Part shown: piece by piece, positions 26,904-34,472 of the stretch
Layout of the letters: each line of letters opens with the position of its first letter
How positions within the stretch are numbered: the stretch's first letter is position 1
Origin: Flammeovirgaceae bacterium
Lineage (GTDB): Bacteria > Bacteroidota > Bacteroidia > Cytophagales > Cyclobacteriaceae
DNA: 64,000 nucleotides
Assembly (NCBI GenBank): GCA_020635915.1
Contig: JACJYU010000001.1
Coordinates: 124,001 to 188,000 of the forward strand
Reading direction: 5' to 3'
The notes under the pieces: model-generated
What the model was told of the DNA's origin: nothing
The model's input: the letters and a program-made list of their open reading frames with translations, nothing else
The model's database searches: none
Position numbers and translations under genes: made by a program

Positions 26904-28106
26904 CTATTTTTTACAAAGCCTTATCCCGGAAAATTGCCATTGCAGGTGCGGGTGGAAGAAATTCCTGTATGTTTTCCGTTCATGCCCAGGGGGGGTGGCC
27001 ACGGAACTGCCGCGCAAAACCATTTGGTTGACCATAAACTTGCCATTGTACTCCCCGATGGCACCCTCCGGCTTGTGGAAACCTGGATAAGGCAGGTAGG
27101 CGCTATGGGTATGTTCCCATCTTTGCCCCCACCGGAAATGGCCGCTGGCCACCTCCCACTCAAATTCGGTGGGCAACCGCATCCCTGCCCATTCGGCAAA
27201 AGCCGAAGCTTCATAAAAGCAAACATGGGCCACGGGTTCGCTTGCGTCCAATTCCTGCAGGCCCGACATCGCGTAGCGGTACCATTTTCCGTCTATTTGA
27301 TGCCAGTACAGCGGGGCGCCAATATTGTTTTCCATCACCCATGCCCTGCCGTCACTGTGCCAGAACCTATGGTCGCGGTAGCCCCCCGACTCCACAAATT
27401 CCAGGTACTCGCCATTGGTGGCCAATGCCTTGCTGATCTCAAAGCGGTTTACGTGCACCTTGTGCCTTTCGCGCTCATTGTCAAAATGAAACCCTTCCCC
27501 TGAAAAGCCTATTTCGTACACGCCTTCATCCATCAGGGCAAAACCTTTTTCAAAATCCCGGTCTGGGGTTTCGGTAAAATGAGGATCGTAGGGAGGGAAC
27601 AACGGATTGTGGCCAAGCACATATTTTATGTCCGTGAGCATCAGTTCCTGGTGCTGCTGTTCGTGGTTTAACCCCAGCTCCAACAACTGAAGGGCCTCCC
27701 TGTCAAGGCTGGGGATCAGTTCCTGCATGTGGTGGTCCACATGGTGGCGGTAGTCCCTGATTTCGTCAACCGTAGGGCGGGACATGTTGCCCCTGTCTGG
27801 CCGCAACACCCGCTCGCCCACTGTTTCGTAGTAACTGTTGAAAAGAAAGGCATACCGGGGATGGAAGCGCTTATATCCTTCCTTGTACCTGGCCAGGAAA
27901 AACTCTTCAAAAAACCAGGTAGTGTGCGCCATGTGCCACTTTGCCGGGCTTACGTCCACCACCGGCTGCACCACAAAGTCTTCCGTTTTAAGCGGCCCCA
28001 CGATATGAAGCGTATGGGCCCTTACCTCAACAAATTTATCCAGCAACGGCTTTGCCTTTTCGCCAGCAGGGGGCGGTGCCTTGTGCAATTGGCCAACGTG
28101 GTTCAT
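26904..28106 (-). CDS. egtB: Ergothioneine biosynthesis sulfoxide synthase (EgtB-type)
   Basis: This non-heme iron enzyme, 400 residues, joins a thiol to the imidazole of hercynine with O2. An N-terminal DinB-like helical domain carries the HxxxHxE iron motif NHEQQHQEL (His148, His152, Glu154) and an earlier His (58 or 61 in KWHMAHTTW). A C-terminal formylglycine-generating-enzyme-like domain (about residues 185-400) includes GGYRDHRFW and RLPTEFEWEVA and ends RLCKK. No EgtC or gamma-glutamylcysteine ligase lies adjacent, so the thiol donor (cysteine or gamma-glutamylcysteine) cannot be decided. It is the first gene of the egtB-egtD unit. Confidence 0.9.
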   Translation of the reverse strand: MNHVGQLHKAPPPAGEKAKPLLDKFVEVRAHTLHIVGPLKTEDFVVQPVVDVSPAKWHMAHTTWFFEEFFLARYKEGYKRFHPRYAFLFNSYYETVGERVLRPDRGNMSRPTVDEIRDYRHHVDHHMQELIPSLDREALQLLELGLNHEQQHQELMLTDIKYVLGHNPLFPPYDPHFTETPDRDFEKGFALMDEGVYEIGFSGEGFHFDNERERHKVHVNRFEISKALATNGEYLEFVESGGYRDHRFWHSDGRAWVMENNIGAPLYWHQIDGKWYRYAMSGLQELDASEPVAHVCFYEASAFAEWAGMRLPTEFEWEVASGHFRWGQRWEHTHSAYLPYPGFHKPEGAIGEYNGKFMVNQMVLRGSSVATPPGHERKTYRNFFHPHLQWQFSGIRLCKK

Positions 28107-28234
28107 GGGGAGGGGCTTTGGTGGCTACATGGACTCCTACTTACCTACGAACATAAACGTTTAATAGTTCAAAAAACCTATGAAATACGGCCAATATCGG
28201 ATTGGCGTTCAGTATTAATGATGGTACAAGCGGT

Positions 28235-28849
28235 TTATCCCCGGCCCGCCCCCGCCTTCATTTTCAGCATTTCCGCTTCAAAAGATTGCTTGAATTTTTC
28301 ATAATCGAAGCCCACGGTTTTTCCTTCCATTTGTTGCAACCTATTCTGATAGGCGTTGGCCAACTCCTGGGCAGGGAGTTCTATGGCAACATAAGTCTTG
28401 TATTTGCTTTCCGGGGTACGAAAATAGCGCTCGCAAATTTTTCTTATGCCCCTCAATTCCTGTGCAACCACCTCGCGGGTCAAACTTTCAAACCTTTCTT
28501 CAATTTCTTCACGGTTGTCCTGTTCAGTGGCATTTACATAATTTTCCGTTACGGTCCTTACGGTGGTTTGGATGCTGGCCGCCAACTGGGCCCGTGCGTT
28601 CGACATGGCCTTTCGTTTTGAAACGGATAAATCAATGCTTTCGCCCACTGCATTGGCCCTAAAGGCTTCGCCATCCGTAAAAAAACCAGGCCCGGAACAT
28701 GGAACAACCACCTCCACCTCCCCATCTGGCCATGATGGCCGGGGGGCCGTGACCTGTACATTGCTGGCCTGGCGGCAGGCAAAGATCCCCGTAAAAAGGA
28801 GTATGGCCGCAAAGCCCCTGATGCCCATTGGGTGTAAACCAGGTTTCAT
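28235..28849 (-). CDS. LPP20-like lipoprotein
   Basis: This 204-residue predicted outer-membrane lipoprotein has a lipobox ending in Cys25 (TGIFAC). The part from about residue 70 matches the LPP20 family: GESIDLSVSKRKAMSNARAQLAASI, where a helix with regular Ala and Arg begins, then YKTYVAIELP. The long charged helical stretch (about 95-145) probably forms a coil. Family members in other phyla are surface-exposed, but their roles differ. It stands alone, with 128 bp on its downstream side and 128 bp from the LytTR regulator gene on the same strand. I see no promoter features. Confidence 0.68.
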   Translation of the reverse strand: MKPGLHPMGIRGFAAILLFTGIFACRQASNVQVTAPRPSWPDGEVEVVVPCSGPGFFTDGEAFRANAVGESIDLSVSKRKAMSNARAQLAASIQTTVRTVTENYVNATEQDNREEIEERFESLTREVVAQELRGIRKICERYFRTPESKYKTYVAIELPAQELANAYQNRLQQMEGKTVGFDYEKFKQSFEAEMLKMKAGAGRG

Positions 28850-28977
28850 ATGTTCTTAATAATTGATTTTAAGTGGTTATGTGGAACCGCCCGTTTATTA
28901 TCATGCCGCTGGCCTCAATGCCATTTAAAATAGCAATTTCATTTGACGATGACATTGCAATAAACGAACCAAAAAAA

Positions 28978-29712
28978 TCACAACCCCAGCACTTCCTTTA
29001 ATTTGGCATACCCCGATTTGCTCATCGGTATCACCACCCCGTCCTTCATCTTGGCCACGTGGCTGTCTTTTTCCTTTACCTCTATTTTTGTGAGCTGGCC
29101 CAGGGAAATGATATAAGAACGGTGCACCCGAACGAATTGTTTGGGGCTGAAGGCCTTCTCAAAAAAATTCATTGTTTTTTTCTTTAAATAAAAGCCGTCC
29201 CGGGTATGGATCTTCACATAATCGTCATACGCTTCGATGTAAAAAATTTCTTGGAGCGGCAAGATCTTAATGGCGCTCCCCGACTTTACCACTACCCTGT
29301 TGCCCTCTTCCGGTTGCTTTACATGGTCTTCCATCAAGGGCTTGATAGAGGTACCTTTCGGATGTTGGCCTTTCCATTTGTCAACGGCTTTGTTGAACCG
29401 GTCCTGGCTAAAGGGCTTCAGCAGATAGTCGACCGCATGTGCTTCAAAAGCCTGCATGGCATATTCGTCAAAGGCGGTAGTGAAGATAACCCCTGGCGGT
29501 TCGTCAAGCAGCTCCAGCATTTCAAAACCGTTGATCTTGGGCATTTGTATATCAAGGAAAATGAGGTCCGGGCGAAGGCTGGAAATTGCTTTTACCCCTT
29601 CAAACCCATCCCCGCATTCCTGCACCACCTCCATGTCCGGGTAGGCCATCAGGTATTCCTTCACAATACTTCTGGCCAGTGGCTCGTCATCTATGATTAT
29701 AACTTTGCTCAT
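28978..29712 (-). CDS. LytTR-family response regulator
   Basis: This 244-residue regulator has a receiver domain (residues 1-120) with acidic residues Asp8 and Asp9, phospho-acceptor Asp54 (LIFLDIQMP) and the Lys in LLKPFSQDR. A LytTR DNA-binding domain follows (about 140-240) with IFYIEAYDDYVKIHTRDGFY and VRVHRSYIISLGQLTKIE. ATG 29712 overlaps the stop of the kinase gene (ATGA), so kinase and regulator are coupled. LytTR proteins bind direct or inverted repeats; the target genes are not known, but the operon's own LiaF-like gene is one candidate. Confidence 0.93.
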   Translation of the reverse strand: MSKVIIIDDEPLARSIVKEYLMAYPDMEVVQECGDGFEGVKAISSLRPDLIFLDIQMPKINGFEMLELLDEPPGVIFTTAFDEYAMQAFEAHAVDYLLKPFSQDRFNKAVDKWKGQHPKGTSIKPLMEDHVKQPEEGNRVVVKSGSAIKILPLQEIFYIEAYDDYVKIHTRDGFYLKKKTMNFFEKAFSPKQFVRVHRSYIISLGQLTKIEVKEKDSHVAKMKDGVVIPMSKSGYAKLKEVLGL

Positions 29713-30740
29713 GTGGTTTGTGGTATCAGCAGGCAGGCACAAAATTTACCGTTCTTTTTTTCAATGGTAAGCAGGTCATTTCTCCCATACAACAAATATA
29801 ACCTCCTCTCGATGGAGGTTAACCCAAAACCAACGCCTTTGCCTGCAGAAGGGGTTTCGGGGTCGTAAGGGTTTTCTATGCAAACCCGCAAGTCATTCCC
29901 TTCCCGCCCGGCCTGTATGCTTATCAGCACCTCGCCCGTTACGTCATACAGCCCAAACTTAATGGCGTTTTCCACCACAGGCTGCAGCAAAAGCGAGGGG
30001 ACCATGGTACCGATGGCCTTTTCGTCCATAAACACTTCTGTCTTAAGCCGGTGGCCAAACCGCACTTTTTCAATTTCCAAATATAGCCTCAATTGCTCCA
30101 ACTCTTCGTCAAGTGTTACCTTATGCGACTCTTGCCTTCCCAGCGTTCCCCTGAAAAAATCCGAGAGCTGCTGCACCATCGTGCGTGCCCTGGCCGGCTC
30201 CACGGCAATCAGTGCGTTTATGGAGTTTAAACTATTAAACAAAAAATGGGGCTGCAACTGCTGGCGCAGGCTATACAACTCTGCTTCCCGTGAAAGCTTG
30301 TCCACATCAGCTTTCCGTTCCTCGTCTTTTTGTTGGGCCTGTAGGTAAAACCATATCCATCCGAGCACGGCAATAAAGGCAAGCATAAGGAACGAAAAAC
30401 CAAAACGCAACAAGATGGTGTTGTCGAGGAACACGAGATATGGGGCATTTTTTTCAAACACAATGCCCAAGGCAAATCCCACCGCCAGCACATATATGCC
30501 GGAGAGGGCAACGCTCCACAACAACAGGTAGTATAGTTTGGACTTGTCCGGCTGGTAAAACTTCAGCATGAGCACAATGGAATACCCCTCCCACCCCAAT
30601 ATAAAATTGGAAACCACTGCGTCCGTGAGGCTGACTTTCCAGGTAAACCCTGCAAAATTCACCACAAACGCCTGCACCCACACCCAGGTAAACCACCAGG
30701 AGGCCTCTATCAATGCGAGCTTGCGGGCCTGTCCTTTCAT
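29709..30740 (-). CDS. LytS-type sensor histidine kinase
   Basis: This 343-residue kinase has several N-terminal membrane helices (about four to five between residues 10 and 145). A His_kinase domain follows, with the phospho-accepting His in LQPHFLFNSLNSI and the DxxxN-type ATP-binding region LLLQPVVENAIKFG. A GKGVGFGLTSIERRL segment forms the HATPase_c end. It lacks a recognisable periplasmic sensor domain and probably senses membrane state through its helices. It overlaps DUF4288 upstream and the response regulator downstream, each by ATGA. The cognate regulator is the LytTR protein encoded next. Confidence 0.92.
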   Translation of the reverse strand: MKGQARKLALIEASWWFTWVWVQAFVVNFAGFTWKVSLTDAVVSNFILGWEGYSIVLMLKFYQPDKSKLYYLLLWSVALSGIYVLAVGFALGIVFEKNAPYLVFLDNTILLRFGFSFLMLAFIAVLGWIWFYLQAQQKDEERKADVDKLSREAELYSLRQQLQPHFLFNSLNSINALIAVEPARARTMVQQLSDFFRGTLGRQESHKVTLDEELEQLRLYLEIEKVRFGHRLKTEVFMDEKAIGTMVPSLLLQPVVENAIKFGLYDVTGEVLISIQAGREGNDLRVCIENPYDPETPSAGKGVGFGLTSIERRLYLLYGRNDLLTIEKKNGKFCACLLIPQTT

Positions 30741-31093
30741 GCGTTTTCACTCACGGCCTCAAACCTGCTTTGTATATAGGCGGCCTTCATGTTAATGGTT
30801 TCGATATAAGCGGCACGGTCTTCCGCCTCATGGACGCTGGAGAACAACTCCATGCCGTCCCGCAATTCGTTGACCGGGTACAATTCAGACACACCAACAA
30901 AATCCCACCGGACCATCTCGTTTTTGTCGTTGAGGAAAACCTCCTCCTCAAGGGTGCCGGTGCGGCCTGCCTTTTGATAGGCTTCTTCCAACGACCTGGC
31001 CTTGAGCAGCCTGTATTGCTCATCAAACTGAGGGGTATGGCCACCTTCCCCACTCACTATATTGAACACGACCCTTGCTATATACCAATCCAT
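30737..31093 (-). CDS. DUF4288 protein
   Basis: This 118-residue cytoplasmic protein of the DUF4288 family has no known function. Family hallmarks are MDWYIARVVFNIV at the start, EEAYQKAGRTGTLEE in the middle and VRWDFVGVSELYPV, probably a compact beta-rich domain. No signal peptide or membrane helix is present. It sits between the LiaF-like gene (17 bp upstream) and the sensor kinase (ATGA overlap). Since such tight packing usually means joint function, it may modulate the kinase, but the family is also found as a free-standing gene. Confidence 0.8.
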   Translation of the reverse strand: MDWYIARVVFNIVSGEGGHTPQFDEQYRLLKARSLEEAYQKAGRTGTLEEEVFLNDKNEMVRWDFVGVSELYPVNELRDGMELFSSVHEAEDRAAYIETINMKAAYIQSRFEAVSENA

Positions 31094-31110
31094 AAAATTT
31101 TTATTTTTCC

Positions 31111-31878
31111 TTAATAACTTTTGATCTCAATGCCCCCAAATACCGAAGTGCCCCGCAATATCAATGTTTTCACAGGCTCGGTGCCCTGGTCTTTGTGGTA
31201 GGCCCGTTTGTCCTCGATCCCACCAAAGACGGACACCACCTCGGAACTCAGTTTCCAGTTGGATGGAATGATCAATTGCGCCCCGCCAAATACCTGGGTA
31301 AGTTCCAACACGGCCTTGTCCTTAATATCGGCCTGGGACATGTTTATGGATGACCCCCCAAAAAAAGTGGTGACCTCCCCTCCCTTGAAATCCTTGGAAA
31401 CGATGTTTTTTTCCACACCGCCAAATATTGAAACGGAATCCAGATAATCCTCCCGGTCCCCGTACTGCACCCGGTTGCCCTCGTTCATTCCCGTTCCCGC
31501 CCCCCAATGCCTATGCCTCCACCTTGAACCACGGCAATTCCTTGGGTTCACGATGATATAAAGCCCGGCCGCAATGATGGCGACCGGCCAGAAGTAAGGC
31601 CTGAACTCCAGTTCCGGTACGATGCGGTCCACCAAAAAGACAGAACCAATGAGGACGGGGATAATCCATCCTATGCTCCTGAAGGAATGTTTGGCGCCAA
31701 CATAAAACCCAATGGCGATCAGCAGCATTTCCCAACTGATGACCCATCTGGGTATCTCCGCCCCCAATTTGTTGGCCAGTAAAACGCACCCCACCATCAC
31801 TACGATCATCCCTGAAAAAATTTTCCCTGAATTGCCGGATGGCCTATACCCTTCTGTTTTGTTGTTTGGTGTTTCCAT
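31111..31878 (-). CDS. LiaF-like membrane protein
   Basis: This 255-residue protein has four N-terminal membrane helices (about 20-36, 47-62, 70-86 and 96-112), matching DUF5668-type membrane domains. A soluble C-terminal region (about 150-255) contains VSIFGGVEKNI, TTFFGGSSINMSQ, TQVFGGAQLIIP, VSVFGGIED and TSVFGGIEIKS. Each is a strand turn of a beta-helix-like fold seen in LiaF and in cell-wall-active-antibiotic response proteins. ATG 31878 is chosen for family length. It is the first gene of the four-gene unit; LiaF proteins elsewhere inhibit a cell-envelope-stress kinase, and a similar role here is inferred. Confidence 0.82.
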   Translation of the reverse strand: METPNNKTEGYRPSGNSGKIFSGMIVVMVGCVLLANKLGAEIPRWVISWEMLLIAIGFYVGAKHSFRSIGWIIPVLIGSVFLVDRIVPELEFRPYFWPVAIIAAGLYIIVNPRNCRGSRWRHRHWGAGTGMNEGNRVQYGDREDYLDSVSIFGGVEKNIVSKDFKGGEVTTFFGGSSINMSQADIKDKAVLELTQVFGGAQLIIPSNWKLSSEVVSVFGGIEDKRAYHKDQGTEPVKTLILRGTSVFGGIEIKSY

Positions 31879-32085
31879 TTCCTTTAATGTTTGAACCAAA
31901 AGTATGGCAGGCCACCAGGCCCCACAAGGGTAAATAGGCCATTATAGGCCAATTGTAGGCGAATGGCCGGATCGCGTAGGTAAATAAAACCGGGCAGCGG
32001 GGGCCTGTTGAATTCTCATCGGAATTACTTTAACTTGGCCATGAAATGATTAATAAAATTTCTTCTTGATAAAAACCCAACGGTT

Positions 32086-32682
32086 ATGACGAAAGTACTG
32101 GTTCCCCTTTTTGCCTTTATAATGGTATCGTCCGTGGCTTTGGCCCAAACGAAAGTCCCCTCCAAAGAGGCCCAAATGAAGGGGGCCGTCATGGCCGCGC
32201 CCGAAGACGAGCGCGATGGCGCCATGGTCTATGGCTATGATGACAGCAATGAATTTATTGTGCTGAGGAAAGGAACAAACGACCTTGTTTGCCTGGCCGA
32301 CAATCCCGCCCAAGAGGGGTTTAATGTGGCCTGCTATTACAAGGGACTTGACCCCTTTATGGCCCGCGGGCGCGAATTAAGGAAAGAGGGCAAAAGCTTT
32401 AAGGAAATCTTTGACATTAGGGAAAAAGAAGTGAAAAGCGGGAAGTTAAAAATCCCGCAAAACTCCAGCCTCTTTGTGCTTTCAGGCCCGGATGAAGTTT
32501 ATAATGTGGAAACCGGTGAGGTAAATGGCGGCAATTTGAGGTCGGTGGTGTACATCCCATATGCCACGTCCGAAACCACGGGGCTCCCCCTGAAACCAGT
32601 CGCCCCCGGCATGCCATGGCTCATGGACCCCGGCACGCACCGTGCCCATATTATGATCACCCCGCCCTCAAAAAACCAGTAA
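32086..32682 (+). CDS. Unknown exported protein
   Basis: This 198-residue protein of unknown function has a cleavable signal peptide (MTKVLVPLFAFIMVSSVALAQ). The mature part is hydrophilic, with a conserved-looking YGYDDSNEFIVLRKGTNDLVC followed by LADNPAQEG. A second Cys comes soon after (VACYYKGLDPF), so a disulfide is possible between the two. The end, PWLMDPGTHRAHIMIT, suggests a compact domain with His and Asp. No family is recognised. It is alone, and a weak terminator-like hairpin follows at 32690-32712. Confidence 0.72.
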   Translation: MTKVLVPLFAFIMVSSVALAQTKVPSKEAQMKGAVMAAPEDERDGAMVYGYDDSNEFIVLRKGTNDLVCLADNPAQEGFNVACYYKGLDPFMARGRELRKEGKSFKEIFDIREKEVKSGKLKIPQNSSLFVLSGPDEVYNVETGEVNGGNLRSVVYIPYATSETTGLPLKPVAPGMPWLMDPGTHRAHIMITPPSKNQ

Positions 32683-32689
32683 ACAGCGT

Positions 32690-32712
32690 GCCGGCCTGGG
32701 GCCGGCCCTTTT
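32690..32712 (+). terminator. Short GC-rich hairpin followed by CCTTTT
   Basis: The 7-bp stem GCCGGCC (32690-32696) and GGCCGGC (32700-32706) has a 3-nt loop and then CCTTTT. It starts 7 bp after the stop of the exported protein. The T run is short, so this is a weak terminator call. Confidence 0.5.
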
Positions 32713-32917
32713 GCCGCCTCCCACCGGCCAGGCTTGCCTGGGATGTGGGTTTCCCCTTGGCAAAAAAAATATTTTCAAAATAGTTTATTTGGCATTTATG
32801 GTTTTTATGGCCCCATAAATACCGGCAAAATCATTTCCACAAAAGATAAGTATCCCTTTGACAAAAATAGTAGAATCCGATTTGGCAAAACCCTCCAGCG
32901 GCCCCCTTTTGCCACTC

Positions 32918-32946
32918 CCATTCCACAAACTATTAGGCTAAATTTG
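32918..32946 (+). promoter_or_regulatory. Candidate promoter of the peroxiredoxin operon
   Basis: TTTG (32918-32921) and TAAATTTG (32939-32946) match the Bacteroidota -33 and -7 elements with a 17-nt spacer, slightly shorter than the usual 19-21. The start would fall near 32953, about 30 nt before the ATG. Confidence 0.38.
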
Positions 32947-32983
32947 GGGTTGGATATACTGAACATTAATAAATATTTGACCA

Positions 32984-33622
32984 ATGACATTAGTAGGCAA
33001 AAAGTTTCCAAGCATAGCGGTAAACGCTATCAATGACCTGGGTGACACCTTTAAGTTAAACGTGCTCAACGAAGCCATCGAAAACAAGAAGAAGGTGCTC
33101 CTTTTCTGGTACCCAAAAGATTTTACGTTTGTATGCCCCACAGAGCTCCACGCCTTTCAGGAAGCCCTCGGGGAATTTGAAAAAAGGAATACCATTGTGA
33201 TCGGTGCCTCTTGCGACACCGCGGAGGTGCATTTTGCCTGGCTGAACACCCCCAAGGACAATGGAGGGATAGAAGGCGTTACCTACAGCTTGCTGGCAGA
33301 CAGCAACCGGAACCTCGCCAATGCACTGGGCATCCTCGACATTACCGGTGTGGAGTACGATGAGCAACAAGACCTGGAACTGCTTCAAGGGGACAACGTT
33401 ACCTATCGTGCCACCTACCTGATTGACGAAGAAGGGAACGTCTTCCACGAAGGCGTCAACCACATGCCGCTGGGCCGTAACGTGAAGGAATACTTGCGCC
33501 TGATCGATGCCTATGCGCACGTTCAAAAAAATGGGGAAGTATGCCCTGCCAACTGGGAAGAAGGGAAAACAGCAATGACCGCAGACAGAAAAGGAGTAGC
33601 CACCTATTTAAGCATGAACTAA
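32984..33622 (+). CDS. 2-Cys peroxiredoxin (AhpC/Prx1 type)
   Basis: This 212-residue thiol peroxidase reduces hydrogen peroxide and organic peroxides. Peroxidatic Cys51 lies in DFTFVCPTE and resolving Cys187 in EVCPANW, the arrangement of typical 2-Cys peroxiredoxins. GASCDTAEVHFAW and the C-terminal helix LSMN are also as expected. The length fits. The thioredoxin gene follows after 3 bp, and a small partner gene overlaps that, so the three form an operon in which the thioredoxin probably recycles the peroxiredoxin. A strong terminator ends the unit at 34204-34235. Confidence 0.95.
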   Translation: MTLVGKKFPSIAVNAINDLGDTFKLNVLNEAIENKKKVLLFWYPKDFTFVCPTELHAFQEALGEFEKRNTIVIGASCDTAEVHFAWLNTPKDNGGIEGVTYSLLADSNRNLANALGILDITGVEYDEQQDLELLQGDNVTYRATYLIDEEGNVFHEGVNHMPLGRNVKEYLRLIDAYAHVQKNGEVCPANWEEGKTAMTADRKGVATYLSMN

Positions 33623-33625
33623 AAT

Positions 33626-33940
33626 ATGGTAAAGGAACTAACGGAAGACAACTTGCAGGAATTGATTTCAGGCCCTGGGCGCGTTTTGGTGCAGTACACT
33701 GCCGGCTGGTGCGGCAACTGCAGGATCATGAAGCCAAAATTCAAAAAGCTGGCCATGGAAACGCCTGGGACAACCTTCATTATCGCGGATGCAGAAAAAT
33801 TCCCTGTTTCGCGCAAGCTGGCCAACGTGGACAACCTGCCTACATTTGCCGCTTTCAACAAAGGGGAGCTGCTAAAGCAGGTGCAAACCAACAAATTCGA
33901 GGTGCTTAAAGATTTTGTGAATGAGACTGCCGTTAATTAA
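33626..33940 (+). CDS. Thioredoxin-like protein
   Basis: This 104-residue single-domain thioredoxin has the active site WCGNC (Cys29 and Cys32) instead of the usual WCGPC, followed by RIMKPKFKKLA. A cis-Pro is visible in VDNLPTFAAFN. It lies 3 bp after the peroxiredoxin stop and probably acts as its reductant; Asn in place of Pro in the active site should change its redox potential, as in several bacterial thioredoxin-like proteins. No signal peptide is seen, so it is cytoplasmic. Confidence 0.9.
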   Translation: MVKELTEDNLQELISGPGRVLVQYTAGWCGNCRIMKPKFKKLAMETPGTTFIIADAEKFPVSRKLANVDNLPTFAAFNKGELLKQVQTNKFEVLKDFVNETAVN

Positions 33941-34178
33941 GCATTTTACGGAGTTTGTCGGGCAAAACGATGCCGACTTTTTACAGGAAGCCATTGAAAC
34001 GCTGGAGTCGGTTACCGAGGTGCCTTCCCTGAAGGACGAAGAACTCGATGTAATTGGCGAATTGCTTTCCAATATGTATGGTGCATTGGAGGTAAGTGCC
34101 ATGATAAATGAAGGGAAGTCCCAAAAAGAAGCTTTGAACGAGTTTATGAAGCGTGTGGTGGGCTCCATTGATAAGTAG
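33921..34178 (+). CDS. Small protein in the peroxiredoxin-thioredoxin operon (DUF6952-like)
   Basis: This 85-residue acidic helical protein appears to belong to a small Bacteroidota family (I recall DUF6952) regularly found after peroxiredoxin and thioredoxin genes. It has no cysteine, no signal peptide and mostly helical sequence (LQEAIETLESV, DVIGELLSNMYGALEVSAMI, SQKEALNEFMKRV). The start overlaps the thioredoxin end by 20 bp, indicating coupled translation. A role in peroxide defence is suggested only by the operon. Its function is unknown. Confidence 0.7.
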   Translation: MRLPLIKHFTEFVGQNDADFLQEAIETLESVTEVPSLKDEELDVIGELLSNMYGALEVSAMINEGKSQKEALNEFMKRVVGSIDK

Positions 34179-34203
34179 GCCCAGGCAATGGCCGTCATCA
34201 TAG

Positions 34204-34235
34204 TCCCCGGGGCAATGGCCCTGGGGATTTTTTTT
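34204..34235 (+). terminator. Rho-independent terminator after the peroxiredoxin operon
   Basis: A 10-bp stem (34204-34213 with 34218-34227, one G-U pair) has a 4-nt loop AATG and is followed by an 8-T run. It is 26 bp after the last stop of the operon. Confidence 0.85.
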
Positions 34236-34472
34236 GCCCTGTCATCCCAAAAACCAGGAAAATTGGCCGTCCAACGACTGTGGTACCCTGCGAATGGCAA
34301 AAATCATGGCTGCCCCGCCAGCCTTTTGGGCATGGATTGATTTGGGTAAAACAACCATTTGACCGTATATCCCTCCATTCCTCAAACTCTTGGCCTTAAC
34401 TGTTTTATACCATGTATTTTAACGCCAAATTAGGGCCTTTAATACCCATTTTAAAATTATTTAAACTACCAC

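Larger units (their letters stand above)
32683..32983 (+). other. Gap with hairpin and candidate peroxiredoxin promoter, no gene
   Basis: This 301-bp stretch holds the terminator-like hairpin at 32690-32712 and a candidate promoter at 32918-32946. The remaining sequence is AT-rich near the peroxiredoxin. An open frame of about 100 codons across it overlaps the peroxiredoxin start and looks like chance. Confidence 0.4.

Noticed and set aside
32734..33036. 100-codon plus-strand frame upstream of the peroxiredoxin
   Set aside because: It overlaps the peroxiredoxin start and the candidate promoter and has no motif or signal.
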